From NCBI RefSeq assembly GCF_000621625.1, contig NZ_JHXV01000001.1, positions 1 through 64,000 of the forward strand: a stretch of 64,000 nt of DNA, written 5' to 3'. The position numbers and the translations under genes are program-made. The notes beneath the pieces were generated by a model, which was not told where the DNA came from, ran no database searches, and worked only from the letters and a program-made list of their open reading frames with translations. Below, piece after piece: positions 18,181 through 28,800 of the stretch (the stretch's first letter is position 1; the number at the start of each line of letters is the position of its first letter). This DNA comes from Crocinitomix catalasitica ATCC 23190 (GTDB taxonomy: Bacteria; Bacteroidota; Bacteroidia; Flavobacteriales_D; Crocinitomicaceae).

Positions 18181-19602
18181 GTGGTATTTAGCAGTAGCTT
18201 TTTTCTTTTCTATTTCCTACCTATATTCTTATTGGTTTATCATCTTGTTGGGCCTAAATTAAAGAATTATGTAATTCTTGCTGCGAGTATTTTTTTCTAC
18301 AGTTGGGGTGCGCCTAAGTTTGTATCTGTCATTCTCATATCTACCATTGTTGATTTTTATATCGTCAAACAAATTCATGAAAACCAAGATAATCGACGGC
18401 GTAGATTATTATTGGGACTGTCTATATTTATCAATTTAGGTTTATTGGTTTACTTTAAATACGCTAACTTTTTTATTGAAAACCTTAATGATACCTTGAA
18501 TTTGTTTGGTGCGACAGAAGTTAGTTGGACGAAGGTTGTATTGCCTATAGGGATATCCTTTTACACTTTTCAAACCCTTACTTATTCAATTGATGTATAT
18601 CGTCGTATTCATGCCCCTTTAAAAAAGGTATCTGATTATTTGCTCTATATCATGTCTTTTCCACAAATGATAGCAGGGCCAATTGTGCGGTTTAATTTAA
18701 TTGCAGATCAAATTATAAAACGAAAAGAAACGATTGATGAAAAACTGTTAGGATTCTACCGCTTCTCTATTGGGTTGGCTAAAAAGGTTTTAATTGCCAA
18801 TGTGATGGCTGAACAGGCTGACTTGATTTTTAACAGCAATTTATCCGAATTAAGTATTGGCTCAGCTTGGCTGGGAATTTTGGCTTATACTTTCCAAATT
18901 TATTTCGATTTTTCAGGCTATTCAGATATGGCAATCGGGCTTGGTAGAATGATCGGTTTTAAATTTCCAGAGAATTTTAATTCACCTTATATCTCACGAA
19001 GTATTAGTGAGTTTTGGCGAAGATGGCATATGACACTTGGTAATTTCATGCGTGATTATTTATACATTCCTTTGGGTGGAAATCGGGTGAAATCTAAATA
19101 CCGACTTTTCTTTAATTTATGGATAGTATTCTTGCTTTCTGGCCTCTGGCATGGTGCGTCATGGAGTTTTGTTTTATGGGGTGCTTTTCACGGCTTCTTT
19201 TTAATTCTTGATCGACTTTTCTTTGAGAAATTTTTAATTAGGATCGGCAAGTTTTTCTCTATTCTTATCACTTTCATTATTGTGATGTTTGGATGGGTGA
19301 TTTTTAGGTTGGAGAACATTGTTGATATTAAAACCTACTTTGAGCAAATGTTTAACTTCAACTCTTCTCTTAGCATTGATGCCATTCCTGCTTTTGGATT
19401 AATCGGTTCATTGGCGATTCTATTTTCATTTATTGCAGCTTTCAAATGGGGTAGAAAATTGCAAGCTTTCATCTATAATACGGAGGTCTATGCAATTAAA
19501 TACCATCTGCTTTTAACAATTATTTCTTTGGTTTTACTTGTTTTATCAGTGAGTGCAGTCAATTCATCTGGATTTAATCCGTTTATTTATTTTAGGTTTT
19601 AA
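18181..19602 (+). CDS. MBOAT-family O-acyltransferase (AlgI-like)
   Basis: The 473-residue protein is a polytopic membrane protein with about ten hydrophobic segments. It has the MBOAT signature: FWRRWHMTLG with a conserved His (about 283) and SGLWHGASW with the catalytic-type His324. AlgI-like proteins move acyl groups, usually acetyl, across the inner membrane to a periplasmic acceptor. Translation starts at GTG (18181); the typical AlgI N-terminus MVFSSSFFLFYFLP supports this. The AlgJ-like partner begins 3 nt after its stop. The acceptor polymer is unknown. Confidence 0.92.
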   Translation: MVFSSSFFLFYFLPIFLLVYHLVGPKLKNYVILAASIFFYSWGAPKFVSVILISTIVDFYIVKQIHENQDNRRRRLLLGLSIFINLGLLVYFKYANFFIENLNDTLNLFGATEVSWTKVVLPIGISFYTFQTLTYSIDVYRRIHAPLKKVSDYLLYIMSFPQMIAGPIVRFNLIADQIIKRKETIDEKLLGFYRFSIGLAKKVLIANVMAEQADLIFNSNLSELSIGSAWLGILAYTFQIYFDFSGYSDMAIGLGRMIGFKFPENFNSPYISRSISEFWRRWHMTLGNFMRDYLYIPLGGNRVKSKYRLFFNLWIVFLLSGLWHGASWSFVLWGAFHGFFLILDRLFFEKFLIRIGKFFSILITFIIVMFGWVIFRLENIVDIKTYFEQMFNFNSSLSIDAIPAFGLIGSLAILFSFIAAFKWGRKLQAFIYNTEVYAIKYHLLLTIISLVLLVLSVSAVNSSGFNPFIYFRF

Positions 19603-19605
19603 CGG

Positions 19606-20760
19606 ATGAAGAAGATTTTTTCAAATAGAAATATTAAAGTCATACTCTTTACAATAATTGTGACGGTGATGTTCTTGCCAATGTTGCAAAGGATGACAAA
19701 ATTAATAGGAGAAAAGCAATTAATTGGTGCTTATACAATTCCAGAAAAACCTAAGTTAAATTGGGTTACTTGGTTTGATGGCGAATACCAAAAGACAACG
19801 GAAGATTATGTGCAAGCTAAAATTGGTTTCAGAGGGACTTTTGTTCGAATCTATAATCAGTTACAATATTCTCTTTACAATCAAGCGCGCGCTAAGGATG
19901 TGATCATTGGTAATGACGGTTATTTATATGAAGAGAATTATATCGATGCTTATTTAGGTACTGATTTTATTGGCGAAGATAGCATTGATATGAAGGTTAA
20001 TAAACTTGGAGCAATTGATAAGGTATTAAAAGCAAAAGGTATTGAAATTGTTGTTGTTCTCGCGCCTGGTAAAGGGAGTTTTTACCCTGAGTTTATTCCA
20101 GATCAATACGATATTAATTCACGTGGAAAAACGAATTTCGAAGGTTATAGTAAGGCGATAGCAAAAACTGATGTGCATCTTGTCGATTTTCACCAATGGT
20201 TCGATGATATGAAAGATACTTCGAGGTATCCGCTATTTCCGAAAACGGGCATACATTGGAGTAAATATGGAGAAATGCTAGTACTAGATTCGATAATTAC
20301 CTATTTCAATGCTTTAGCTAAGTACGATAAAATACCAGAATTGAATATCTCTCGAGTTGAATGGTCTAATAACATGCGAGATAGTGATGATGATATAGAA
20401 CGCGGAATGAATTTGTTATTTGATATTGAAGATTTTCCGATGGCTTATGGGCATTATAATTTTAAAGATTCTGTAACGGAAAAATCGCCAAAAGTTCTTA
20501 CTGTAGGTGATAGTTATTATTGGGGAATGTTTAATTGGGGCTTGACAGAGTTTGGATTTAATAAAGCGCAATTTTGGTTTTACAATAACGAAATCTATCC
20601 TGACATTTATGATGGAGATGCAAAAGTTTCAAATGTAGATATTGTTGCAGAAGTAGAAAAAAACGATTTTATACTTTTATTGGTGACTGATGCCAATTTG
20701 CATAAATTTTGTTTTGGATTTATTGATCAGCTATATGATGGATATGGATTGGCAAAGTAG
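19606..20760 (+). CDS. AlgJ/AlgX-like SGNH acetyltransferase partner
   Basis: The 384-residue protein has one N-terminal membrane anchor (about 11-29) and a periplasmic SGNH-like domain. The nucleophile motif GDSYYWG is near residue 301-307, and the GIHWSKYG block (about 215-222) supplies the catalytic His. Such proteins complete transfer of the acetyl group delivered by an MBOAT protein onto a glycan. The 3 nt gap to the MBOAT gene supports a two-component O-acetylation system. With ddl upstream, peptidoglycan is a possible target, but exopolysaccharide is equally plausible. Confidence 0.85.
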   Translation: MKKIFSNRNIKVILFTIIVTVMFLPMLQRMTKLIGEKQLIGAYTIPEKPKLNWVTWFDGEYQKTTEDYVQAKIGFRGTFVRIYNQLQYSLYNQARAKDVIIGNDGYLYEENYIDAYLGTDFIGEDSIDMKVNKLGAIDKVLKAKGIEIVVVLAPGKGSFYPEFIPDQYDINSRGKTNFEGYSKAIAKTDVHLVDFHQWFDDMKDTSRYPLFPKTGIHWSKYGEMLVLDSIITYFNALAKYDKIPELNISRVEWSNNMRDSDDDIERGMNLLFDIEDFPMAYGHYNFKDSVTEKSPKVLTVGDSYYWGMFNWGLTEFGFNKAQFWFYNNEIYPDIYDGDAKVSNVDIVAEVEKNDFILLLVTDANLHKFCFGFIDQLYDGYGLAK

Positions 20761-20846
20761 CCATTCCGACAGATTCCTTTAGGTTTGATTCTAAAAAGAA
20801 AACGGACCATTCAAAAGGATATATCGCGGTAAGTGTATTCTTCCCA

Positions 20847-20878
20847 TTTGAAATAAATTGGTTAAATTTATACTTTCA
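20847..20878 (+). promoter_or_regulatory. Promoter of paaZ
   Basis: TTTG (20847-20850), a 20 nt spacer and TACTTTCA (20871-20878) match the Bacteroidota -33/-7 arrangement with one -7 mismatch. The ATG follows 24 nt later. Confidence 0.65.
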
Positions 20879-20902
20879 AAATTTTAGACTAAAAGCAAAA
20901 GA

Positions 20903-22951
20903 ATGACCATATATCAAAATTATGCATTAGGCCAATGGCAAAGCGGAGAAGGCGTAGAAACTGAATTGTTTAATGCAATTACAGGAGAGCAAATAGGAAC
21001 TTGTTCTTCAGCGGGCTTGGATTATGAGGCGATGACAGCGTATGCCAAAGAAAAAGGAGGCAGAGCATTGCGTAAATTAACTTTTCAGCAAAGAGGTTTA
21101 ATGTTGAAAGATTTAGCAATGTTCTTGCTAAAGAATAAACGAAAATATTATGAATTGAGTGCAGCAACTGGTGCAACTCGTGTTGATTCATGGATAGATA
21201 TTGAAGGTGGAATCGGAAACTTATTTGCCAATGCATCTTTGCGAAGACAATTTCCTGATCTTCCTTATTATGTAGATGGAGATCCTATTGGTTTGTCGAA
21301 AGGAGGTTCATTTATGGGGCATCATATTATGGTGCCAAAAGAAGGTGTTGCGATTCATATCAATGCTTTTAACTTCCCGATTTGGGGAATGCTTGAGAAG
21401 ATTGCTGTGAATTTAATGGCGGGTGTTCCAGCTATCGTAAAACCATCTGAATTTACTTGTTATTTGACAGAGTTAATGGTGAGAGATATCATTGCTTCAA
21501 AAATATTACCTGAAGGTGCTTTACAATTAGTTGTAGGATTAGGTAGAGGGATTTTAGATCACGTTTCAAGTGGAGATGTTGTTACTTTCACAGGTTCGGC
21601 TAAGACAGGTAAAATGTTGAAATCTCTTCCTGTAATTGTAGATAATTCAGTTTCATTTAACCTTGAAGCAGATTCGTTGAATGCCGCTATTTTAGGTAAA
21701 GATGCTGTTCCAGGCACACCAGAATTTGACATCTTCGTCAAAGAAGTTCAAAAAGAAATTACAATTAAAGCAGGTCAAAAATGTACTTCTGTACGTCGAA
21801 TTATTGTTCCTGAAGAATTGATGGATGATGTGCAAAAAGCATTGAGTGCTCGATTGGCTAAGAATACAATCGGTGATCCGAGTGATGCAACTGTTCGAAT
21901 GGGATCATTAGCTTCACAGATTCAAGTTGATCGCGTTCGAGCAAATGTCGAATTATTGATGCAAGAACAAGATATTGTGATTGGTGATATGGATAATTTT
22001 GACGTTGTTGGAGCAGATAAAAATAAGGGTGCTTTCTTCTCGCCAATTGTGTTTAGAAATGACGATCCACATAATAAATTAGGCGCTCACAATGTTGAGT
22101 GTTTCGGTCCTGTTTCTACTTTAATGCCTTATAAAGATTTGGATGATGCGATTGCTATCGCCAAATTAGGAAAAGGTTCTTTGGTTTCATCAATTGTAAC
22201 AGCTGATGATGCTATTGCAACGGATTATGTTTTAAACGCTGCTTCTGCCCATGGTAGAATTCTAGTGTTGAACGAACGTTGTGCTAAAGAAAGTACTGGT
22301 CATGGATCACCTTTACCAATGTTAACACATGGTGGACCGGGGCGTGCAGGTGGTGGAGAAGAAATGGGAGGTAAAAGAGGTGTTTTACATTATATGCAAA
22401 GAACTTCTATTCAAGGTCACCCGCAAACAATTACGGCGATTACAAAACAATTCCAGGTTGGTGCAGATCAACCAGAAGCAATGCCGCATGTTTTCAGACA
22501 ACATTTTGAAGATCTAAAAATTGGTGATACTGTTTTTACACATAAACACACCGTAACTGAAGCTGATATCAGCAATTTTGCAAATGTGAGTGGTGATAAT
22601 TTTTATGCCCACGTTGATGATACATCTTTAGATGGAACAATTTTCGAAAAAAGAGTAGCACATGGCTATTTTATTCTTTCAAAAGCAGCTGGCTTATTCG
22701 TTGAACCTAAAAAAGGACCGGTTTTATTGAATTATGGAATTGATGAGTGTCGATTTACAAAACCAGTTTATATTGGAACAACAATCGGTGTAAGATTTAC
22801 AGTTAAAGAAAAAACGGATCAAGAAAAGAAAAATGATGCCGATATCGCAAAAGGTATTGTAAGATTCTTGGTTGATATTTTTGATGAAACAGGTGAAACT
22901 GTTGGAATAGCAACTATTCTGACAATGGTGAAGAAGAGGGATCAGGACTAA
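20903..22951 (+). CDS. paaZ: PaaZ-type bifunctional aldehyde dehydrogenase/MaoC hydratase
   Basis: The 682-residue protein fuses an aldehyde dehydrogenase (about 1-515) with a MaoC-like hotdog domain (about 530-680), as in PaaZ. The ALDH domain has general-base Glu255 (NLEADSLN) and nucleophile Cys294 (GQKCTSVRR). The hotdog domain has the D-x-x-x-x-H pair in GDNFYAH and the RVAHGYF block. PaaZ opens the oxepin-CoA ring and oxidises the aldehyde in phenylacetate degradation. No other paa gene except a crotonase is visible, so the pathway may be completed elsewhere; homologues without the rest of paa can serve other CoA-linked pathways. Confidence 0.9.
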   Translation: MTIYQNYALGQWQSGEGVETELFNAITGEQIGTCSSAGLDYEAMTAYAKEKGGRALRKLTFQQRGLMLKDLAMFLLKNKRKYYELSAATGATRVDSWIDIEGGIGNLFANASLRRQFPDLPYYVDGDPIGLSKGGSFMGHHIMVPKEGVAIHINAFNFPIWGMLEKIAVNLMAGVPAIVKPSEFTCYLTELMVRDIIASKILPEGALQLVVGLGRGILDHVSSGDVVTFTGSAKTGKMLKSLPVIVDNSVSFNLEADSLNAAILGKDAVPGTPEFDIFVKEVQKEITIKAGQKCTSVRRIIVPEELMDDVQKALSARLAKNTIGDPSDATVRMGSLASQIQVDRVRANVELLMQEQDIVIGDMDNFDVVGADKNKGAFFSPIVFRNDDPHNKLGAHNVECFGPVSTLMPYKDLDDAIAIAKLGKGSLVSSIVTADDAIATDYVLNAASAHGRILVLNERCAKESTGHGSPLPMLTHGGPGRAGGGEEMGGKRGVLHYMQRTSIQGHPQTITAITKQFQVGADQPEAMPHVFRQHFEDLKIGDTVFTHKHTVTEADISNFANVSGDNFYAHVDDTSLDGTIFEKRVAHGYFILSKAAGLFVEPKKGPVLLNYGIDECRFTKPVYIGTTIGVRFTVKEKTDQEKKNDADIAKGIVRFLVDIFDETGETVGIATILTMVKKRDQD

Positions 22952-22991
22952 GACAAAAGACAAAGGAGCAAAGACGAAAGACGTGGGACGT
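22950..22991 (+). repeat. AAAGAC-type short tandem tract
   Basis: Degenerate AAGAC/AAAGAC/AAAGACG repeats follow the paaZ stop codon directly. Similar tracts in the opposite orientation lie in 39788-39865 and 40000-40017. The rest of 22992-23150 is AT-rich and shows nothing coding; a GAGCGCAGCGATC segment at 23106-23118 resembles the reverse complement of a segment near 36625. Origin and role are unknown. Confidence 0.45.
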
Positions 22992-23150
22992 GTAAGTTGA
23001 GAAATACAAGCACTACATTTTTATTGATCTTTGAATGAAAAAGTTAAAAAATAAGACAGTGGTGGAATAATAAAAGGTATAGCTAGCGACTAATTATTGA
23101 ATCTATGAGCGCAGCGATCTTTTATCTTTCATCTATAAATCTAGTAAAAT

Positions 23151-23921
23151 ATGAGTGCAATAAATCAAGGACACGTTAAGTCTGAAATAAACGAAAAAGG
23201 AATCGCGACAATTGAATTTGGTCATCCATTAAGTAATTCGTTGCCTGGTAAAATATTGAATTTACTAGCGAAGACAATTACAGATGTTGGCGCGCAGCAT
23301 GAAGTTAAAGTAATCATTTTAAAATCTGCTGGTGACCGTGCGTTTTGCGCAGGTGCAAGTTTTGATGAATTGATTTCTATCAAAGATTTGGAGACAGGGA
23401 AACAATTTTTCTCAGGTTTTGCGAATGTGATCAATGCTTGTCGAAAGTGTCCAAAATTAATTATTGGTCGTGTACAAGGTAAAGCTGTAGGCGGTGGAGT
23501 TGGTGTTGCATCTGCAGTTGATTATTGTCTAGCGACAGAACATGCGGCAGTTAAATTATCGGAATTGGCTATTGGAATTGGACCATTCGTGGTTGGACCA
23601 GCTGTAGAGCGTAAAATCGGGATGTCTGCAATGTCTCAATTAACAATCAATGCAACAGAGTGGCAATCGGCTGAATGGGCTAGAGAGCAAGGTTTATATG
23701 CTTCAATTTATGGATCTGTTGAGGAGATGGATCAAGCAGTTGATAAATTAGCGAATCAGTTGGCAGATTCAAACCCGGAGTCAATGCGCATGTTGAAGTC
23801 GATTTTCTGGGAAGGAACAGAGAAATGGGATAACCTCTTGAAAGTTCGTGCAGCAATGAGTGGTGAATTGGTTTTATCCGATTTCACAATCAATGCCATC
23901 AATGCTTTTAAGAAGAAGTAA
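23151..23921 (+). CDS. Enoyl-CoA hydratase/isomerase family protein
   Basis: The 256-residue protein has the crotonase fold: the oxyanion-hole motif FCAGASFDEL (about 65-74) and the GGGVGVASAVD helix (114-124). The first catalytic Glu of classical hydratases (GGGCELA) is Gly118 here, while the second Glu is kept as Glu138 (LSELAIG), exactly 20 residues on. This variant is seen in some acyl-CoA hydratase subfamilies, so the substrate is not fixed. Position after paaZ suggests a linked CoA-ester pathway. The gene ends at a strong terminator. Confidence 0.85.
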   Translation: MSAINQGHVKSEINEKGIATIEFGHPLSNSLPGKILNLLAKTITDVGAQHEVKVIILKSAGDRAFCAGASFDELISIKDLETGKQFFSGFANVINACRKCPKLIIGRVQGKAVGGGVGVASAVDYCLATEHAAVKLSELAIGIGPFVVGPAVERKIGMSAMSQLTINATEWQSAEWAREQGLYASIYGSVEEMDQAVDKLANQLADSNPESMRMLKSIFWEGTEKWDNLLKVRAAMSGELVLSDFTINAINAFKKK

Positions 23922-23950
23922 AAACTAGAATATTTTTGAATTTTATTAAG

Positions 23951-23981
23951 AAAAGGTCGCCAAATAGGTGACCTTTTTTTT
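23951..23981 (+). terminator. Terminator after the crotonase gene
   Basis: The stem AAAGGTCGCC/GGTGACCTTT (one mismatch) with a 5 nt loop is followed by T8. The remaining bases up to 24181 contain no gene that I can see. Confidence 0.9.
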
Positions 23982-24181
23982 GTTTGAGCCCTGTTTTTCG
24001 ATACCGTAAAAAGGTTATTTTTCTACCATAAAAGAGGGATTTTACATCGTGATTTAAATTAATGAATTTTGTGTAATTATTCTGTTAAGTTACTGTTTAG
24101 TAGATTGTAGTGGTAGTTTTATACTTGTTTTTGAGGATGCATTGATCCGAATCCTTATTTTTAATCAATCTAAATAAGGTC

Positions 24182-24189
24182 TAGTTTTG
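24182..24189 (+). promoter_or_regulatory. Putative -7 element
   Basis: TAGTTTTG matches TAnnTTTG. A TTTT at 24158-24161, with a 20 nt spacer, is an imperfect -33 box. The next ATG is 24 nt downstream. Confidence 0.5.
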
Positions 24190-24213
24190 CAAAAAAATTA
24201 AACGTTAAAAACA

Positions 24214-25644
24214 ATGAAAAAAAATGGACTTATTTGGTTGGCGCTAACAGCAATGCCAATATCAGTAGTTGCACAAGAATTTACGGAAAGAAACATTGAA
24301 AATGTAAATCCAATAATCTATGGCGATGTTATTTGGTTAGACAGCGACAATGACGGAAGAAAGGAGTTTGTGCTAACAGGTGCTGGTGAAGAATATGGAG
24401 AGAATTCGCAATTCTTTAAGAATACTTCAGATGTATTTGAAGAAGTAATGGATTTAATTGAACCAGTTCAATTGTCGGCAATGGCAAAAGCCGATTTTAA
24501 CAATGATGAATTTGAAGACTTTATTATAACAGGTTATAATGGTGATATAAATACAACCCATCTTTATTTGAATTCAGGTGATGGTGATTTCGAACAAATT
24601 CCGCTTGACATAAATGCGGTAACCAATGGTAAAATTGATGCCGCAGATTATAATTTAGATGGTAGAGTTGATATTATCATGACTGGTGTAGACACCAATT
24701 CGACTTATATCGCAAAAATGTATTTACAGAATCATGCAGGTGAATTTGTTGAACAAGAGATGGATTTAATGGCGAATTATTTTGGAGATATTTGTTCTTT
24801 TGATGCGGATAATGACGGTGATTTAGATTTATTATTAACGGGGTTTGATTTGACGTATGCTCCCAAAACAACATTTTATTTGAATAATAGTCTCGGGGGA
24901 ATGACAGCAGTTGAAGATGCAGGTTTTATGAATTTTTATTTTTCTAGTTCAGCAGCGGCAGATATTGATTCGGACGGGGATCTGGATCTGGTTATTAATG
25001 GTATAAATGCCAGCTTTACTGCCCAAACTACTGTCTACACGAATGACGGAGAAGGTGTTTTTACCGAGGTTGAGGATGAAGCTATTACGGATATGTATTT
25101 CGGTACGATTGACCTGATAGATTATAATGGTGACGGTCATGTTGATTTATTTATGACGGGCTATAATGCAGATTCTGATCCCGTGAGTGTTGCGTATGAT
25201 AATGAAGAGGGCGCTTTTGTGTTAAACGAATTGCTTTCTGATACTGTGATTGATGTCGCTATTAGCGGTGTAGAGTGGTCAGATTACGATAACGATAGTG
25301 ATCTTGATTTAATTATTACGGGCATGAATATCGATGGAGAAAGAGCTTTTAGACTTTATGAAAACAGAACTTTTGAACCTTTTTATGTTGGTTTGGAAAA
25401 GAACGAACTTGTTCAGATAGAAATTTATCCTAATCCTAATAATGGTACATTTAAGATAGATTTTGAATCTCAAATAACCGATGATGTAGAAATTGAGGTT
25501 TACAATACGCAAGGTGAAATGATTTATCGATCATTAGAATTTCAGCATGCAACAATCGATTTGTCTGGTATTGCTAAAGGAATTTATTTTATTCATTTTA
25601 ACGCTGAAATAGATTCTGCTGTCCAAAAAATTGTAGTGAATTAA
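24214..25644 (+). CDS. Secreted FG-GAP/VCBS-repeat protein with T9SS type A domain
   Basis: The 476-residue protein has a signal peptide (1-20, ending VVAQ). It then carries seven repeats of about 48 residues, each with a calcium-loop core such as DxDxDGxxD followed by an (I/L)TG strand (examples: FDADNDGDLDLLLTG, IDYNGDGHVDLFMTG). Seven such repeats are consistent with a seven-bladed beta-propeller. The C-terminal ~75 residues are a T9SS type A sorting domain (IYPNPNNGTFKIDF, KGIYFIHF, QKIVVN). It should be a surface or secreted protein; no catalytic residues are recognisable. It has its own promoter-like box and terminator. Confidence 0.88.
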   Translation: MKKNGLIWLALTAMPISVVAQEFTERNIENVNPIIYGDVIWLDSDNDGRKEFVLTGAGEEYGENSQFFKNTSDVFEEVMDLIEPVQLSAMAKADFNNDEFEDFIITGYNGDINTTHLYLNSGDGDFEQIPLDINAVTNGKIDAADYNLDGRVDIIMTGVDTNSTYIAKMYLQNHAGEFVEQEMDLMANYFGDICSFDADNDGDLDLLLTGFDLTYAPKTTFYLNNSLGGMTAVEDAGFMNFYFSSSAAADIDSDGDLDLVINGINASFTAQTTVYTNDGEGVFTEVEDEAITDMYFGTIDLIDYNGDGHVDLFMTGYNADSDPVSVAYDNEEGAFVLNELLSDTVIDVAISGVEWSDYDNDSDLDLIITGMNIDGERAFRLYENRTFEPFYVGLEKNELVQIEIYPNPNNGTFKIDFESQITDDVEIEVYNTQGEMIYRSLEFQHATIDLSGIAKGIYFIHFNAEIDSAVQKIVVN

Positions 25645-25672
25645 GCCTTCTGGCTCGTGTTAAAATAACAAA

Positions 25673-25702
25673 ATAGGTCGCATTTATTGCGGCCTTTTTT
25701 TG
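25673..25702 (+). terminator. Terminator after the FG-GAP T9SS gene
   Basis: The stem AGGTCGCA/TGCGGCCT (one mismatch) with a 5 nt loop ends in a T7 tract about 30 nt past the stop. Confidence 0.8.
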
Positions 25703-25830
25703 TGTCAAATAGATACTTATGTCCCAAATTGGGATGGAATATTTTTCGGGCGGTTTTTTAATTGCTTGATTTGTATGTGTTTCCGTTTTTGGAATGAGGT
25801 TTTCATATAGGTCAGAAAAAAACACTACCC

Positions 25831-28800
25831 ATGAAAAAATATTTACTTCTTTTCAGTTTCGTATTCACAGCCAGCTTGTCTTTTTCACAGGATTTATTTT
25901 ATACATATGCCGTAACTGAAGAGATTGGCGTTTGTCAAGAACAAGTTTCATTTAAAGTTACAATTGTAAATAATACAGGAACTGACTTACAGAATCCTTA
26001 TTTTGAAGTGCAATTACCTGAAGGTATTGTTTACATTCCAGGTAGTGTTGTTGAGTCGACTGATTATGAAATGAGAGAATTAGATGTTACAGAAAGTACT
26101 GCTCTTTCATTTGCATCGAACGATATTACAATAGGTGACAGTGTCTCTTTTGGAATTGATTATATCGCTACGATGGATGCAATTGAATTTCAATCGTCAG
26201 GCGGAGTTTTTAGAAATAATGTAGGTGTTGTTCATGACGATGGTTTTGAATTTAATTTGTCGCCAAGTTATAATATTCTTTATCCAGCATTAAGTATTAT
26301 AGATTTTTCGCCACGCAGACAAACGATTGTGAGTGGAGATACTACATTCCGAAGTTTCACAATTGTAAATGCAGGAAATGGAAGAACGGATAAGGTTTAT
26401 ATTACAGATGTATTTGGTGAAGGCGCAAGTTTAGTCGATGCTGATAAAGGAATTATTTCGGGAGATACAATTATTTTAACTGGTGCTGATTTCGAATTGA
26501 TAGGGAATAATGATCAATACTTTGATAATAATGAAAGTATAGCGTTAACAGAAAGTATCGCTACTTATGCTTGTTCGGCAATAACTTCACGTTCTACTAT
26601 TCGCGCATTTTGGGGATGTGATGATGAATTTGATTACTCAGCCAATAATTATGCTTTTGTTAGTGTGAATTTTCAAACGCCAGTTCTGACAATGAGTGCT
26701 GTTGATAATTTAAACAGCTGTTTTGGTTCGGGAGAGGCAAGTGAACAAACATTAATTATTGTGAATACTGGAGAAGGTATCGCGACAAATGCTGTTGTAG
26801 ATATTTTTAAATCATTAGGTTCTGGATACGACGAATCTATTTTTAGTCGTTTTGATGCTGCATCTTTTAAATTGAAAAATGGAGAAGCAGGAACTTATTC
26901 ATCAATTACTCCGATAGAATTATTTACGACATCAATTGATGGTAATTATACTTGCTTGGGTGAAGGAGCAATCGGTAAAGTAATATTGAATTTACCTGAT
27001 TTTAATGTTGGTGATTCTATCTTTATCTCTTGGGATATGTATTCATGTTGTATTGATATCTGTGAAGATTTAAAAGTAAAAGGCTGGAATGCTGATATTA
27101 CTTTTACGGATGTTTGTGCGGAAGAAGTTTATGAAAATAGTATAAATGGTCAAGTAGCTAATATTCAAAACATGTCTGTGTTTACCGAAACACCTGCCAA
27201 TATTTATGCCGGTGAAAGTACAACCTATTCCTTTATTATTTCTTCATTTGAAAATACTTTGCCAGAGAATGAAAACTCATATTATCGTGTTGAGGTTGAA
27301 CTGGAAGAAGGACTTGTTTATGAAGAGTTGAGGTTCTTTAGTAATGCAACTTATTGGGAGCCAATCTCAATTGATTATGATCCTATAGAAAATAAAGTTC
27401 GTGCAATATTTCCAGCGGAAGCTCCATTTTATTTACCTAAAAGTGAATTGGCTATTCAATTGATGGGGGAGTGTGGAGAGAGTGGTTGGCGCAATATAAA
27501 CTTATCGGTCTTTTATCAAATTGATGCTTCTTGTGACGTCGCTTGCGATGTGCCTTTAGTATGTGAGCAAAGTGTAGCTACTTATTTACATTGCCCACTT
27601 GCAGCGTGTGAAGGTTTAAATTATACGGATTTTCAAGTGAAAAGAACAAGTCTAGGTCAACCTGACAATAATTTTGATGGATTAGCAGATGTTTCAGGTG
27701 ACCTCAATTTAGAAAAAGTAAAAATGAATAGAGCCATGGTTGCAGATACGGTACAAGCAATAGCGAAAGGTTATATTCATAGTGATGCTGCGGCTTGGGC
27801 AAATGGTGGAATCGCATTAATGAATGATTATGGTGCTCATTATAATTTTATTGGTGCAAATGTTGTGATATTCGATGCAAGTGAAGGTATATCTCGATCT
27901 GTAAACATAATCACAGCTGAAACTTCTTTTACGGATGAAGCAGGAATCTTTACAATAAATTTATCATCAGCTTTTCTTGCGGAAATAAATCCTGCCTTTG
28001 TTGATTATGTTTTTAGTGATGGTGACTCAATTCGTGTGTTCGCAAATTTTAAAGTAATAGCACCAATTGATGGTTTAGTTCAAGAGACTTTATGGGAAAG
28101 TGATTTTTACGTAAGTGAAATGGAAATACCAACCGAAGAGGATAAAATGAAATGTAATAATCATTTTCAAAGAACTACTTTAATTGGTTATTCATGGCGG
28201 AATAATAATGGAAAAAGCACAAGTATCAATTCTTGTACAGGTAAAGTAAGACAAAGTTTTGGTTTGAGTATAGGTGATTGTTGTAGTAATTACGCCGGTG
28301 GAAATTTATTTCCATTTGAATATAGAAACTGGGGATACTTAAAAGATGTGAAAGTTGTTATTCCTGAAAATTATGAATTGGTCAACACAAAAATTCGACA
28401 GTTTAGAACACTAAGTACAAATAATTCTAGATCAGAGACGATTGCATCAATCATACCTGATTTCAGAAACGGAGATACTTTATATTATAATATTGAGGCT
28501 TATTATTTATCGGGAGACTTTAATTTATCGGATGATGGTTTTCACGGATTTGTCGAAATAGAATTAGCGCCTAATTGTGATGTGCCAAATGATACTTACG
28601 AAGATGTTACATGGTTTTTTAATTATGAAAAGTCTGTAGCTTTTGACGGAGGTGAAACGAATTATGTTACTGGTCCTGCGGATCAAGTAAAGTTTGTGCC
28701 TTCCAATCTTATATTATCTTCAGAAAACCCATGGGTTGATGCTAACAGCAGAACGGTTAGTTGGAATTTGAATATTCAGAATACATCGAATGCTGATGCT

